A DNA stretch of 64,000 nt from Mycobacteroides chelonae (lineage in GTDB: Bacteria; Actinomycetota; Actinomycetes; Mycobacteriales; Mycobacteriaceae): assembly GCA_014204435.1 (NCBI GenBank), contig JACHLF010000007.1, positions 1 to 64,000 of the forward strand, read 5' to 3'. The translations under genes and the position numbers were made by a program. Each line of letters opens with the position of its first letter. Position 1 is the stretch's first letter. This document shows, piece after piece, positions 54,925 to 64,000 of this stretch. The notes under the pieces are model-generated. The model had not been told where the DNA came from and searched no databases. It worked only from the letters and a program-made list of their open reading frames with translations.

Positions 54925-56024
54925 AGGTTCTTGTCGAGGCGGACGGCGGTTCACGCGGCAATCCCGGATTGGCCGGGTACGGCGCGGTGGTGTTCTCCCC
55001 GGATCACGAGACGGTGCTGGGGGAGGCCTGTGAGGCCATCGGCCACGCCACCAATAACGTCGCCGAATACCGCGGCCTGATAGCGGGATTGGCCGAGGCA
55101 GCGCGGCTGGGCGCCACCGAGGTGAATGTCTCGATGGACTCCAAGCTCGTCGTCGAGCAGATGTCCGGACGGTGGAAAGTCAAACATCCCGACCTGATCA
55201 CGCTGTATCAGCAGGCGGTGACCGCCGCGATGCAATTCGAATCGGTCCGCTACATGTGGATTCCGCGGGAACGCAACAAACATGCCGACCGGCTGGCCAA
55301 CGAGGCGATGGATCGTGCTAGCGGCATCGAGCCCAAGAAGCCCAAGGAAACCGCGGAAGTCAAGGAATCCAAGCCCGCGGACTCCGCTCCGGGCTGGACC
55401 GGTGCGCGTGGCAAGCCCACCCGAATGCTCTTGCTGCGTCATGGACAGACCGAGTTGTCGGTGCAGCGTCGGTATTCCGGGCGGGGAAATCCCGAGCTCA
55501 CGGCGCTGGGTCGCGCGCAGGCCGCGAACGCGGCACGCTACCTGGCCAGCCGGGGCGGCATCGCGGCGGTGATCAGCTCACCGCTGGGACGCGCCACGCA
55601 GACCGCCGCCGCGGCGGCCGATGCGCTCGATGTTCCGCTGACCGTGGATGACGATCTGATCGAAACCGACTTCGGAAAGTGGGAGGGCCTGACCTTCACC
55701 GAGGCGTCGGATCGCGACCCGGAGCTGCATGCCCAGTGGCTCGGCGATACCTCGGTGACTCCGCCAGAGGGGGAGAGCTTCGACACCGTGCACCATCGGG
55801 TGCGGCGCGCGCGCAACCGGATCATCGCCGAATACGGTGGCGCAACGGTTTTGGTGGTCTCGCACGTCACACCGATCAAGACGCTGCTGCGCCTGGCACT
55901 CGATGCGGGCCCGAGCCTGCTGTACCGGCTGCACCTGGACCTGGCGTCGCTGAGCATCGCCGAGTTCTATTCGGACGGTCCGGCATCGGTGCGACTCGTC
56001 AACGAGACCTCCTACCTGACTTAG
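54921..56024 (+). CDS. RNase HI - histidine phosphatase fusion protein
   Basis: Seen: 367 aa, GTG start overlapping the upstream stop. Residues 1-135 are RNase HI: VEADGGSRGNPGLAGYGAVV, NNVAEYRGLI, MDSKLVVEQMSGRWK and NKHADRLANEAM supply the acidic site. A charged linker leads to a phosphoglycerate-mutase-type domain with LLLRHGQTELS and VVSHVTPIKTLL. Known: the M. tuberculosis orthologue Rv2228c cuts RNA in RNA:DNA hybrids and has alpha-ribazole phosphatase activity, joining genome upkeep and cobalamin synthesis. Confidence 0.93.
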   Translation: MKVLVEADGGSRGNPGLAGYGAVVFSPDHETVLGEACEAIGHATNNVAEYRGLIAGLAEAARLGATEVNVSMDSKLVVEQMSGRWKVKHPDLITLYQQAVTAAMQFESVRYMWIPRERNKHADRLANEAMDRASGIEPKKPKETAEVKESKPADSAPGWTGARGKPTRMLLLRHGQTELSVQRRYSGRGNPELTALGRAQAANAARYLASRGGIAAVISSPLGRATQTAAAAADALDVPLTVDDDLIETDFGKWEGLTFTEASDRDPELHAQWLGDTSVTPPEGESFDTVHHRVRRARNRIIAEYGGATVLVVSHVTPIKTLLRLALDAGPSLLYRLHLDLASLSIAEFYSDGPASVRLVNETSYLT

Positions 56025-56033
56025 GCTGTGGCC

Positions 56034-56836
56034 ATGGCTTCTCGTGATCACGGTGATCCAGGCGATGCGCCCACTATTGCCCCGCCTCTGACAGACGTCG
56101 CCAATCCAGCGCGGCCTTCGGCTGCGGAGGAGGCGCGAACGGTCGCGGCGTCGACGAACACCGCAACATTGGCAAGTCTGTCCGCTGACGGTGACCCGTG
56201 GGCATCGCTGATCACCTTTGGGCTCCTCGGTGGTGCTCCGGTGCTCTGCGTCTCACAGATGGCCGAGCACGGCCGCAACTTGGCGCGTGATCCGCGGGCC
56301 AGCGTGTCCATCGTGGCGCCCAATCCGCCCGAGGACCCACTGGCCAACACCCGGATCACGCTTGCCGGGAAGGTTCGCCGGCCCAGTGCCGAAGAGCTGC
56401 CCGCCGCGCGCGAGGCGCACATCGCCGCGGTGCCTGCCGCGCGGTACTACATCGACTACAGCGACTTCTCTGTATGGATTCTGGATGTCGAACGAGTGCG
56501 GTGGGTCGGTGGCTATGGCCGCATGGACTCGGCCAGCGGTGCCGAATACGATGCGGCCGCAGCCGATCCGGTCTCGCTAAGGCCGCTCGCGCCGTCACCC
56601 ACCTCAACGAGGATCACGGCCAGGCACTGCTCGCCATGGCGCAGCAGCTGGGCGGGTATCCGGACGCGACCGAGGCCCGGTGCGAAGGGGCGGACCGGTA
56701 CGGGCTCGATATCCGGGTGAGTACCCCACGGGGATGGTCGGTGACGCGAGTCGGCTACGTCGAGCCGATCGGCTCGATTGGCGAGTTGCGCGGTGCGACC
56801 GTGCAACTGGCGGGGCTCACTGCTCCGGGGGCCTAG
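56034..56836 (+). pseudogene. HugZ-like PPOX/DUF2470 protein, single frameshift
   Basis: Seen: ATG 56034 opens a FMN-binding split-barrel (DGDPWASLITFGLLGGAPVLCV, RNLARDPRASVSIV, DFSVWILDVERVRWVGGYG). Near 56580 the frame runs into Arg/Thr noise, while the shifted frame continues AKAARAVTHLNEDHGQALLAMAQQLGG, the DUF2470 domain, to a stop at 56834-56836. One missing base explains it. Known: HugZ-like proteins bind haem or flavin. A sequencing error cannot be excluded, but the next two genes are also broken. Confidence 0.8.
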
Positions 56837-57162
56837 CACAGCGATCCCGCCGCCCGCGCGACACAGCTTGTCGAGCGCATTGCGGAGCTGGAGCGTGTCA
56901 AAGCCGCCGCCGCGGCCGAACAGGCTCATGTCGCGGTCCTGCTCGCCCATGCGCGCCGTGCGGAGGAGGCTGCCAACGGTGTGCCTAGGCGACGGCAGGG
57001 TGCAGGTGTTGCGACGGAGATCGCTCTGGCGCGACAAGATACGCCCGCTCGGGGAGGTCGTCATCTTGGCTTCGCGAAGGCGTTGGTCAACGAGATGCCC
57101 CACACACTTGCGGCATTGGAGTGCGGTGCGCTGAATGAATGGCGCACGACGATCGCGTTGGG
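56837..57162 (+). pseudogene. DUF222 / 13E12-family remnant
   Basis: Seen: one open frame reads DPAARATQLVERIAELERVKAAAAAEQAH, then VATEIALARQDTPARGGRHLGFAKALVNEMPHTLAALECGALNEW, the N-terminal part of a DUF222-HNH (REP13E12-type) protein. No start codon fits the beginning, and after ALNEWRTTIAL the homology stops; the HNH domain is absent. Known: 13E12 genes are repeated, mobile-like genes in mycobacteria. Only the middle of the gene survived. Confidence 0.75.
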
Positions 57163-57164
57163 CG

Positions 57165-57742
57165 GCATGGCGGTACGCGGGGCAAGTGCACTGGCAACCT
57201 CCACGGCGTCCGGATCTCGACGCCTGAGCACGAAGACCATCACGGCGATGCCGGCGCGCCACACCGAGGATCACCATGGGTGCGTCGGGCTCCCTTCGAA
57301 CCGGCGCATCGCTCGGAGTCTTGGCAGGCTCGGTGTCGGGACGCCCCGGTTCGGACGTGCTCGGCGCACGGTCGCGCAGGGGCCTCTCGCCCGGCGGTCT
57401 GGCCAGATAGAGCACCATCCACACCGCGCCCAGCAGCGCAAGCACGGTGGCGACGGCAAGGATCGCTTCGCGCTGCGTCAAACCCCGTAACCGTAAGTAC
57501 GACGCGCTCTCTGCCGACGGCGTCATGCTGGGGCGCCATCGCCGAAGGTTCAGCAGGATGCGAATGGCCACGACGCCACACAGCAAGAGCTGCAACGCTA
57601 TGGAGTGAGGTTCACCGCGGGGTCCTTCGGGCTGGGGTAGAACCTTCGGATCCGGAAGATAGCTGCTTAGTGCGACGACAGAAAGCGCGACCAGGACCAT
57701 GAGCCCGGCCACTCGAACGAACAGTCTGTCCGCACTGTTCAT
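57165..57742 (-). pseudogene. Truncated multi-pass membrane protein
   Basis: Seen: ATG 57742 opens FVRVAGLMVLVALSVVALSSYL, IALQLLLCGVVAIRILL and EAILAVATVLALLGAVWMVLYL (three helices), then a Pro-rich loop and APMVILGV. A frameshift near 57262 interrupts a fourth helix, which continues in another frame as RAGIAVMVFVLRRRDPDAVEVA. Past about 57165 the strand is antisense to the DUF222 remnant. The open frame running to 56513 is therefore chimeric. Family unknown. Confidence 0.65.
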
Positions 57743-57758
57743 GCCTCATGGTTGCATG

Positions 57759-58991
57759 CTAGATATCAAGAAGAAGCGCTGGCCACGGGCGCAGTGAACC
57801 GAAATGGCGCGGACGAATCCGCTGCAGAGGCAGGCTCGGGGAGGTCTTGGCAACCAGCCTCGCCAAAGTCACCGCGATCTCCGTCGTGGCTATCCCTGAC
57901 CCGATGCACCTATGTAGGCCACCGCTAAACGGAATGAACTCGTCGGGTGCCGGTTTCTGACAGTGTGGTGAGGAGGGGTCCCATCGACGCGGTCTGAATT
58001 CGTTCGGGTCGGGCCATATCTCCGGGATTCGATGGGTGACATAGGGGCTGAAGATCAACATTCGTCCCGCCCGAATCCGATGCCCGCAGAACTCAAGGTC
58101 GCGCATCGTCTTGCGCGCCGAGATCACTCCCGGCGTGAACAGGCGCAGCGTCTCACGAACCACTCCGTTCAGATAAGTAAGTGAGGCAAGATCGGCTGCC
58201 CTCGGCGTGCGATCACCGAGTGTGTTGCGCACCTCGTCGGCCGCGCTCTCCCAGGCTCCGGGGGTCGTCAGCAGCGCGTAGATCGCCCAGGCCAGCGCTC
58301 CACTGGTGGTTTCGTAACCGTCGGCGATCAGCGACACGATCAAATCGCGAATCTCGTTGTTGTTCAATGGCTGACCGCCGGGTCGGCCTTCGATCAGGGT
58401 GGTGAGCAGGCGATCGTCGGGCCTGGGCGCCACACGGGCGTCGGCGATCACGGCATCGATCAACGTCTCGACACGTATGCGGTTCTTCATCGCTCGTCGC
58501 CAACGGGGTAGTCCGAGCTTGCTCTCTACGGCCAACTGTTGCGGTGGCGCGTGTGTCAACGCCAACAACGGCTCTAGTTCGCTGCCCAGCATGTCGGAGA
58601 GTTCTGCAAGTCGTGAACCGAACAGGCACTCGGCCACAGTGCGACGAGCCGCTGTGCGGAACTGCTGGTATGCATCGATGCGCTGTCCGGGCTTCCATGT
58701 ATCGATGACAGCGTCGGTGTTGGCCACCATCGTGTCTACGTATTCGTCCACCTGTCGGTGATGGAACGCCGGAGCCACTGCGCTGCGCCGTCGCCGGTGG
58801 TCCTCGCCGTCGCTGACCATCAGGGAGTTGGGGCCGTCCGCCGGAATCAAGGTTGTGAACGTCTTGGCCCAGCTAAACGCGTCGCTATTGGCGAAGATGA
58901 ACCTATTGGCCTGCGGTCCCAGCATCAGCGTGCACCCGGTACCACCGATGCCGAGGTTGATGACCGGGCCGAGGCTGCGGTACATCGCCAA
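57759..58991 (-). CDS. Cytochrome P450
   Basis: Seen: about 410 aa from TTG 58991 or ATG 58985. FIPFSGGLHRCIGSGIA is the haem-binding loop, RETLRLF holds the ExxR pair and SLIADGYETTSGALAWA is the I-helix oxygen region. Known: haem monooxygenase needing ferredoxin/reductase partners, none of which is nearby. Odd: the sequence begins at GPVINLG, so the usual first 35-45 residues (proline-rich start, A helix) are missing and no good start lies upstream; it may be N-terminally truncated. Substrate unknown. Confidence 0.85.
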   Translation of the reverse strand: MAMYRSLGPVINLGIGGTGCTLMLGPQANRFIFANSDAFSWAKTFTTLIPADGPNSLMVSDGEDHRRRRSAVAPAFHHRQVDEYVDTMVANTDAVIDTWKPGQRIDAYQQFRTAARRTVAECLFGSRLAELSDMLGSELEPLLALTHAPPQQLAVESKLGLPRWRRAMKNRIRVETLIDAVIADARVAPRPDDRLLTTLIEGRPGGQPLNNNEIRDLIVSLIADGYETTSGALAWAIYALLTTPGAWESAADEVRNTLGDRTPRAADLASLTYLNGVVRETLRLFTPGVISARKTMRDLEFCGHRIRAGRMLIFSPYVTHRIPEIWPDPNEFRPRRWDPSSPHCQKPAPDEFIPFSGGLHRCIGSGIATTEIAVTLARLVAKTSPSLPLQRIRPRHFGSLRPWPALLLDI

Positions 58992-59015
58992 CAGTCTCCA
59001 GCCCTCCCCATCAAT

Positions 59016-59032
59016 TACTACGGAATGTAGTA
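59016..59032. promoter_or_regulatory. Inverted repeat upstream of the P450 gene
   Basis: Seen: TACTAC-GGAAT-GTAGTA, perfect 6-bp arms with AT-rich flanks, 25 bp upstream of the P450 start. Looks like a regulator operator, or it marks the break where the P450 N-terminus was lost. No regulator gene is adjacent. Confidence 0.45.
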
Positions 59033-59079
59033 CTAATTGGGGTATCGCCGCGCGATTTTCGTGACTGGCGGTGAGACGG

Positions 59080-59463
59080 TCACGAATAGGTGCCCTCGGG
59101 GATGAGGTTGGTGATGCAGAACGGATGCCCGGCCGGGTCGACTAGCACCCGCCATCCATCCGGATTGGGCTGGGTTTCGGCCTTGCTGGCCCCGAGGCCG
59201 AGAATGCGAGCTTCTTCGGCATCGAGGTCCGATGCCGCAAGCTCCAGGTGCAGTTGCTTGGGCACCGAACCCTGCGGCCACTGCGGTGGTTGATGATCCG
59301 CCACTCGCTGGAACGTCAACAACACGCCTGCGCCCTGCAAGGCGACCATGTCCGGGCTCTCGAACAGGATCGTCAAGTCAAGTACCTGCTGATAGAAGCG
59401 GGCCAATGACGAAGGATCCGAACAGTCGATAGAAATAGCACCCAACCTGGCGGTTCCCGCCAT
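59080..59463 (-). CDS. VOC (glyoxalase/bleomycin resistance) family protein
   Basis: Seen: ATG 59463 with AAGGAG upstream gives 127 aa. Two beta-alpha-beta-beta-beta units: LGAISIDCSDPSSLARFYQQVL and QLHLELAASDLDAEEARILGLGA...VLVDPAGHPFCI. Known: VOC fold enzymes or binding proteins; those with the PAGHPFC ending are usually uncharacterised. Not a resistance gene on present evidence. Confidence 0.87.
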   Translation of the reverse strand: MAGTARLGAISIDCSDPSSLARFYQQVLDLTILFESPDMVALQGAGVLLTFQRVADHQPPQWPQGSVPKQLHLELAASDLDAEEARILGLGASKAETQPNPDGWRVLVDPAGHPFCITNLIPEGTYS

Positions 59464-59520
59464 GATGTTCTCCTTCACCGTACGTGCCGACTCTGTCCAA
59501 CAGCATCGCACGCAGGCGCG

Positions 59521-60204
59521 CTACTCCCGGTGAGCGGATGCCAACCACGCCGGTAGTTGCGCGCGCCCGTCCGAACCGATCGTGACGTTGCGGTATTCGA
59601 ATCCCTCGGGAAGCGTTCGCGGCGCGTTGATCCACGCGCGCGCCGCTCTGACCTCGTCAACCACCAGGTGTTTTCCGATGGTGTCACGGAGTTGTTTCTC
59701 GGTAAAGGGTCGTGGTCCAAAAGTGGCGTCCGGGGGAAAAGCTTCTGTCGCAAAAACCAATGTGAAAAATCGTCCGCCTGGTTTAAGCGCGCGTGCCGTC
59801 GATCGAATATATCCGTCGCGTGCTTCCAGGGGAATACTGTGAAATACCAGGCCATCGATCACAGTGTTGAAATGGTCTTCGTATCCGCTGTCCGCGCTTA
59901 AATCGGCGACATCGAACAATGCGGTGAGCCCAAGTCGTCGGGCCGCCGTCCGCGCCTTGTCCACCGCATTCGCCGACAGGTCGAGCCCGATGACGTCATA
60001 GCCGTACCCGGCCAGTGTCAACGCGACGACGCCGACACCGCAGCCCGAGTCGAGTATCGGACTCTTCAGGCGGCCCTGATGATGGATAGCGGCTATTTCT
60101 GGCTGCATCTCACCGATATTCCAGCCCGGTTCGCCGGGTGCGTAGTCCGCCTCGCCGCGGTAAAGCTCGTCCCAATCGACAGAATTCACATTGAAAGTAG
60201 GCAC
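59521..60204 (-). CDS. SAM-dependent methyltransferase
   Basis: Seen: GTG 60204 gives 227 aa. PILDSGCGVGVVALTLAGYGYDVIGLDLS is motif I and its acidic loop; FDVADLSADSGYEDHFNTVIDGLVFHSI and ALKPGGRFFTLVF follow. Known: class I methyltransferase, most like the TPMT/thiol or small-molecule type. Substrate unknown. Stands alone upstream of the VOC gene. Confidence 0.87.
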   Translation of the reverse strand: MPTFNVNSVDWDELYRGEADYAPGEPGWNIGEMQPEIAAIHHQGRLKSPILDSGCGVGVVALTLAGYGYDVIGLDLSANAVDKARTAARRLGLTALFDVADLSADSGYEDHFNTVIDGLVFHSIPLEARDGYIRSTARALKPGGRFFTLVFATEAFPPDATFGPRPFTEKQLRDTIGKHLVVDEVRAARAWINAPRTLPEGFEYRNVTIGSDGRAQLPAWLASAHRE

Positions 60205-60481
60205 GCCGCCGAGTTTAGGGGCCGTTTTACGAATGCGGCAATCGTGAATTTCCTTGGTATGTAACCAGAATGCGCGAATAAAGTGTACCACCGTGCACTG
60301 AGGTGATGCTGCATGCGAAATGTCGAAGTCCTGGGTCGCGGCTACAATTTGATCTATTGGGCGTGTTCCATCGAAAGAATGGCCGAAAGTATTCGCCGAA
60401 TATGTGACCCGGCGTATTTCTCCGGGGAGAAGTGATGTTGGAGTGTGGCGGCGGGAGCCTCCTGAGCAGGTACGATGACCG

Positions 60482-60893
<412 letters not shown>

Positions 60894-60909
60894 CTCCTAC
60901 CCTGAATCG

Positions 60910-62334
60910 GTGACGTTGAAGCGGCTGTTCGCTCGCGACCTGAGCTTCGACGGCATTCGTAGCGAATTCGCGCTCCCCGCCGAATTCGATTCCGGTGCGC
61001 AATCGGAGGCTGCCCAGGCCGTCGACCGCCACCACGCGGAACGCATCGACCGCACCGACCTGGAACTCGTCACCATCGACCCGCCCGGGGCCCGGGACCT
61101 CGATCAGGCCCTGTACCTGGAACGCACCGCCACGGGTTACCTGCTGTACTACGCCATTGCCGACGTCGCCGCGCAGATCGAACCCGGCAGTGCATTGGAC
61201 GCCGAGGCGCGCAGGCGCGGCGAGACCATCTACCTGCCCGACGGTTCGGTGCCGCTACACCCCTTGGTGTTCTCCGAAGGCTCGGCGAGCTTGCTGCCCA
61301 ACGAGATTCGTCCCGCCGCGTTGTGGCGTATCGAAACCGACGCCAGCGCCAACCCGGTGAGCTGGAGCGTGCAGCGTGCTTTGGTGAGATCGGTGCAGCA
61401 GCTGACCTATCGGGAGGCCCAGGACGCGGCGGATGCCGGAAACTCTCATCCCTCGATCGCCGTGCTTCCTGAATTTGGGCGCAAAAGGAGAGATCTCGGG
61501 CTGAGCAGGGGAGCCATCGAACTCAATCTCCCCGAACAGGACGTGGTGCGCGGCGCCAGTGGCGACTGGGAAATCGTCATTGAGGCGCGCACCGAACTCG
61601 ACGGCTGGAACGCGCAGGTATCTCTGCTCACCGGAATCTGTGCGGCACAAATCATGCTCGACGGCGGTATCGGCATGCTGCGGACGCTGCCGCCCGCGGA
61701 CGGCGATGCGCTCCGGTGGATGCGGCGCGCCGCCAATGCGCTGGGGCTGCCGTGGAGCGGTGACACCCCGATCGGCGCCCAGCTTGCCGCGCTGGATCCC
61801 TGCGCCACAACGACATTGGCGATGATGACGCAGGCAACCATGCTGTTGCGCGGTGCCTCGTATCTGGTTTTCGACGGAACACGTCCGGACGATCAGGCCG
61901 CCCTGCACGCGGGTATCGCCGCCCCCTACGCGCACGTGACCGCGCCCCTGCGCCGGCTGGGGGACCGGTTCGTCACCGAAGTCTGCCTGGCGCTGTGCGC
62001 GGGCACGAGGGTGCCGCAGTGGGCGCGGGAGGGACTGGCCAGCGCCAGATCGTCGTTGCTGAGCTCGAACACGTTGGCCAACAAGGTGGAACAGGCGTGC
62101 GTGGACCTCACCGAGGCCACCATCCTTGCCTCGCAGAAGGGGCAGACCTTCGATTCGACGGTGCTGCGCGGTGCCGAGAAGAAGCGAGCCGCCGAGGTTT
62201 TCGTGACCGACCCGCCGATCCTTGCCCGCTGCGAAGGCAATCCGCCCGAGGGCCAGCGCGCCAAACTCACACTGCGTGAAGCGGATCCGGGTACCCGGGC
62301 AGTGTTGTTTGGCTTCCCCGCCGACGGCAGCTGA
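60910..62334 (+). CDS. RNB-domain ribonuclease (RNase II/R family)
   Basis: Seen: GTG 60910 (TLKRLFARDLSFDGIR); upstream in-frame codons lie in rnpB. 474 aa. Catalytic Asp cluster in DPPGARDLDQALYLE, IADVAAQIEPGSALDAEARRRGETIYLP and GSASLLPNEIRPAA. Known: processive 3'-5' exoribonuclease. Shorter than RNase R; no S1 or cold-shock domain is apparent. Sits right behind rnpB, so the two may share transcription. Confidence 0.9.
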   Translation: MTLKRLFARDLSFDGIRSEFALPAEFDSGAQSEAAQAVDRHHAERIDRTDLELVTIDPPGARDLDQALYLERTATGYLLYYAIADVAAQIEPGSALDAEARRRGETIYLPDGSVPLHPLVFSEGSASLLPNEIRPAALWRIETDASANPVSWSVQRALVRSVQQLTYREAQDAADAGNSHPSIAVLPEFGRKRRDLGLSRGAIELNLPEQDVVRGASGDWEIVIEARTELDGWNAQVSLLTGICAAQIMLDGGIGMLRTLPPADGDALRWMRRAANALGLPWSGDTPIGAQLAALDPCATTTLAMMTQATMLLRGASYLVFDGTRPDDQAALHAGIAAPYAHVTAPLRRLGDRFVTEVCLALCAGTRVPQWAREGLASARSSLLSSNTLANKVEQACVDLTEATILASQKGQTFDSTVLRGAEKKRAAEVFVTDPPILARCEGNPPEGQRAKLTLREADPGTRAVLFGFPADGS

Positions 62335-63795
62335 TCACTTCTTGTGACGCACGGCCTTTCGGAGGGCCTTAAGTGTCGACTCGACCTGGCGGCGTGCGGT
62401 CTCGGCGGCATCGTGCTCACGCTGGTACAGCACCCCGTAGGTGAAGGTGTCCTCGCCGGAGCCGTGCGCCTCGGCGGCCTGGGTAGCCAGATAGACCCGA
62501 CTGACCGTGCTGTCCTGATGTTCGCCCAGCAGCTCCTGAATGTCCTTGGCCGCCTGGGAAATCTTCTTGGCACCCTCCGCGCTGGCCACATAGCGCAGTC
62601 GCTTGGCCGACTTGCGGATGCGGTGCAGGGCCTCGTCGCGATATTCGCCTTCGGCACGCGCGGCGGCCCGTGCCGCACGACGCACCTTGCGGTACGCGGC
62701 ATCGAGCGTCCCGCCCTCTTCCGAGTGGTGGGTGTCCGATGCCGGCCCGGCGGTCGCGACCAGCTGATCGAGGGTGTTGAGCAGCCGGAAGTATCGGTGG
62801 CTGCGCATCGCCGCCAGCGCCCGGTGTAGGCCGTTGTCGTACCGCTGCCTGGCGGCGTCCACCAGCCGCTCGTGCACCGGGCCGCGGATGAGCGCCTCGG
62901 GCAGCTCGGCGAGTGCGGCGTCGTACCGCTGTGCGAGTACCTCGGCATCGCGCGCCACTCCGAGGATGTTGGCCAGCAGGCGTAGTTCGTCCAGCGGTTC
63001 GGGGTTGGTGTCCAGCCCGAAGCGCGCGGTGTTGGACTGCAAGAGGCTGCGGATGCGGCGGATGGTGACGCGCATCTGGTGCACCGAATCGTCGGTGTCT
63101 ACCCGGACCGCCCGGTCCCAGCCCTGCAGCTGCTCCAGTTGTTCCAGCAGTGCGCGCTGGATCGAGTCCTTGCCCTCGGGACGTTCACCTTCGGGCACGT
63201 CGAGAACGCGCGCCAGCTTGGAGCCGTGCCCGGCGGGTGCCGCCCCAGCGTCGAGCAGGCGGGCCGTGATCCGGTCGAACAGGGCGATGTCGGGGCCCCC
63301 GGAGTCACCCGGGTCCGATTCCGACAGCTCCAGCTCCCACTCTCGCCAGCTCTGATCGCCCGCGATGACGTGGTCATCGCAGAACTCTGCGAGCTGCCGG
63401 CCGTCCGCGCCGATCAGCCGTGACACCGTGCGGTGAGTGGTGATGCGTGCCACCGGAGCGAGCTCGTCCTCTCGCACGACTGCCAGCACCGTGTCCCGTA
63501 GCTCTTCGGGAACCGTGTCGTCGCTCTCGCCGAGGGGCAGACGCAGCTCGGTTCGGGTGTCCGGGCCTGCGGGCAGCTTCAGATGCCAGCCGGCGTCGCC
63601 CCCACCGGTGCGACGCCGCAAGGTGATGCGACGCTGGGCCAGCCGTTGATCCTGGGTGTCAAAGTACACGGCATCTAAAATTTGCTGAGGTTGCTGCTCT
63701 ACGTGTGCGACAGCGGAGATTCCATCGAATGAGGGATTGATCGTCGCGTCGATGACGTCGAATTTCCGCTCGACCTCGACGTGTTGAGATGGCAT
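62335..63795 (-). CDS. CYTH-CHAD domain protein
   Basis: Seen: ATG 63795 (MPSQHVEVERKFDV) gives 486 aa; upstream in-frame sequence is not conserved. N-terminal CYTH with the E7-x-E9-x-K11 signature and RRITLRRRTGG...WHLKLP; C-terminal CHAD from about residue 215 with VHQMRVTIRRIRSLLQ and ALHRIRKSAKRLRYVAS. Known: CYTH binds triphosphates or inorganic polyphosphate, CHAD binds polyphosphate; together they suggest triphosphatase/polyphosphate metabolism. Corresponds to Rv2226 in position. Convergent with the RNB gene. Confidence 0.9.
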   Translation of the reverse strand: MPSQHVEVERKFDVIDATINPSFDGISAVAHVEQQPQQILDAVYFDTQDQRLAQRRITLRRRTGGGDAGWHLKLPAGPDTRTELRLPLGESDDTVPEELRDTVLAVVREDELAPVARITTHRTVSRLIGADGRQLAEFCDDHVIAGDQSWREWELELSESDPGDSGGPDIALFDRITARLLDAGAAPAGHGSKLARVLDVPEGERPEGKDSIQRALLEQLEQLQGWDRAVRVDTDDSVHQMRVTIRRIRSLLQSNTARFGLDTNPEPLDELRLLANILGVARDAEVLAQRYDAALAELPEALIRGPVHERLVDAARQRYDNGLHRALAAMRSHRYFRLLNTLDQLVATAGPASDTHHSEEGGTLDAAYRKVRRAARAAARAEGEYRDEALHRIRKSAKRLRYVASAEGAKKISQAAKDIQELLGEHQDSTVSRVYLATQAAEAHGSGEDTFTYGVLYQREHDAAETARRQVESTLKALRKAVRHKK

Positions 63796-64000
63796 GGGAT
63801 GTGTGCCCTGACGGTCGAAGGGACGGGATGCTCGGAGTGTGCGGGCTTGGGCGAGTACGCGACACGGTGCCACATTCAGGTAAACAATGGTCACGAGTCG
63901 CCACGGGGTAATCTAAGATTCTCTTAGGGTTCTCATAAGGTCGGGGTATCAGATTGGGACGCGACATTCGCTTCGCACCGCGTGTGGTGCTGGGTTGCGG

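Noticed and set aside
56513..57742. 409-aa minus-strand frame as one intact gene
   Set aside because: Only the first about 160 residues look like a membrane protein; the rest is antisense to the DUF222 remnant and DUF2470 domain.

Overview
The window is high-GC actinobacterial DNA that reads as a rapidly growing mycobacterium, most like the Mycobacteroides abscessus/chelonae group. The call rests on gene content and order: a FAS-II/mycolic acid locus (aceE, mabR, fabD, acpM, kasA, accD6), mycothiol-dependent mscR, an MspA-type porin, ptpA/ptkA, WXG100/ESX-like genes, many lipoboxed lipoproteins, and an order matching the M. tuberculosis Rv2226-Rv2259 neighbourhood as I remember it. Species cannot be fixed from the window.

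Layout. 0-1.9 kb: a visibly lower-GC pair, a DUF262 protein and a HEPN protein overlapping by 4 nt, likely a defence or toxin module. 1.9-13.4 kb: secreted and envelope genes (MPT64-like antigen, arylsulfatase, S1/P1 nuclease, diguanylate cyclase, GH16 hydrolase, VanX-like dipeptidase), an ESX-like three-gene operon (7.9-10.2 kb), and a decayed catalase-peroxidase/cytochrome b561 operon fused into the GH16 gene. 13.4-24 kb: a TetR-controlled acyl-CoA dehydrogenase/thiolase pair, a second diguanylate cyclase, an exported amidohydrolase, mscR, a serine hydrolase, DUF3145 and small envelope genes. 24-34.2 kb: the fatty-acid elongation core with aceE and its regulator mabR, then a lipoprotein, DUF3052 and ahpE.

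34.2-47.2 kb is an accessory insertion at a tRNA-Val gene. The 3' end of the tRNA is repeated at 39.8 kb, which marks an att-like boundary. Inside lie an intact IS3-family element with a 3-bp target duplication, then an ESX-type toxin operon: a small WXG100-like protein, a 636-aa protein whose C-terminus keeps the CD38/ADP-ribosyl cyclase active-site pattern, and two small candidate immunity genes. Beyond the att copy come an MspA-like porin operon, a 147-bp inverted duplication that brackets it, and a second ESX-like operon ending in a degraded DUF2235 gene.

47.2-64 kb returns to conserved backbone: nickel/cobalt transporter, MpaB-like oxygenase, cobD, SURF1, ptpA/ptkA, cobC, a Nif3-like protein, a zinc-ribbon coiled-coil protein, an RNase HI-phosphatase fusion, rnpB, an RNB ribonuclease and a CYTH-CHAD protein. 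Between them sits a scar at 56.0-57.7 kb with three broken genes, followed by an accessory P450, VOC protein and methyltransferase.

The most interesting candidate for an undescribed system is the tRNA-linked NADase toxin operon at 36.7-39.7 kb. The DUF262-HEPN pair and the inverted duplication at 40.0/43.0 kb come next. All homology calls are from reading the sequence; no searches were run.
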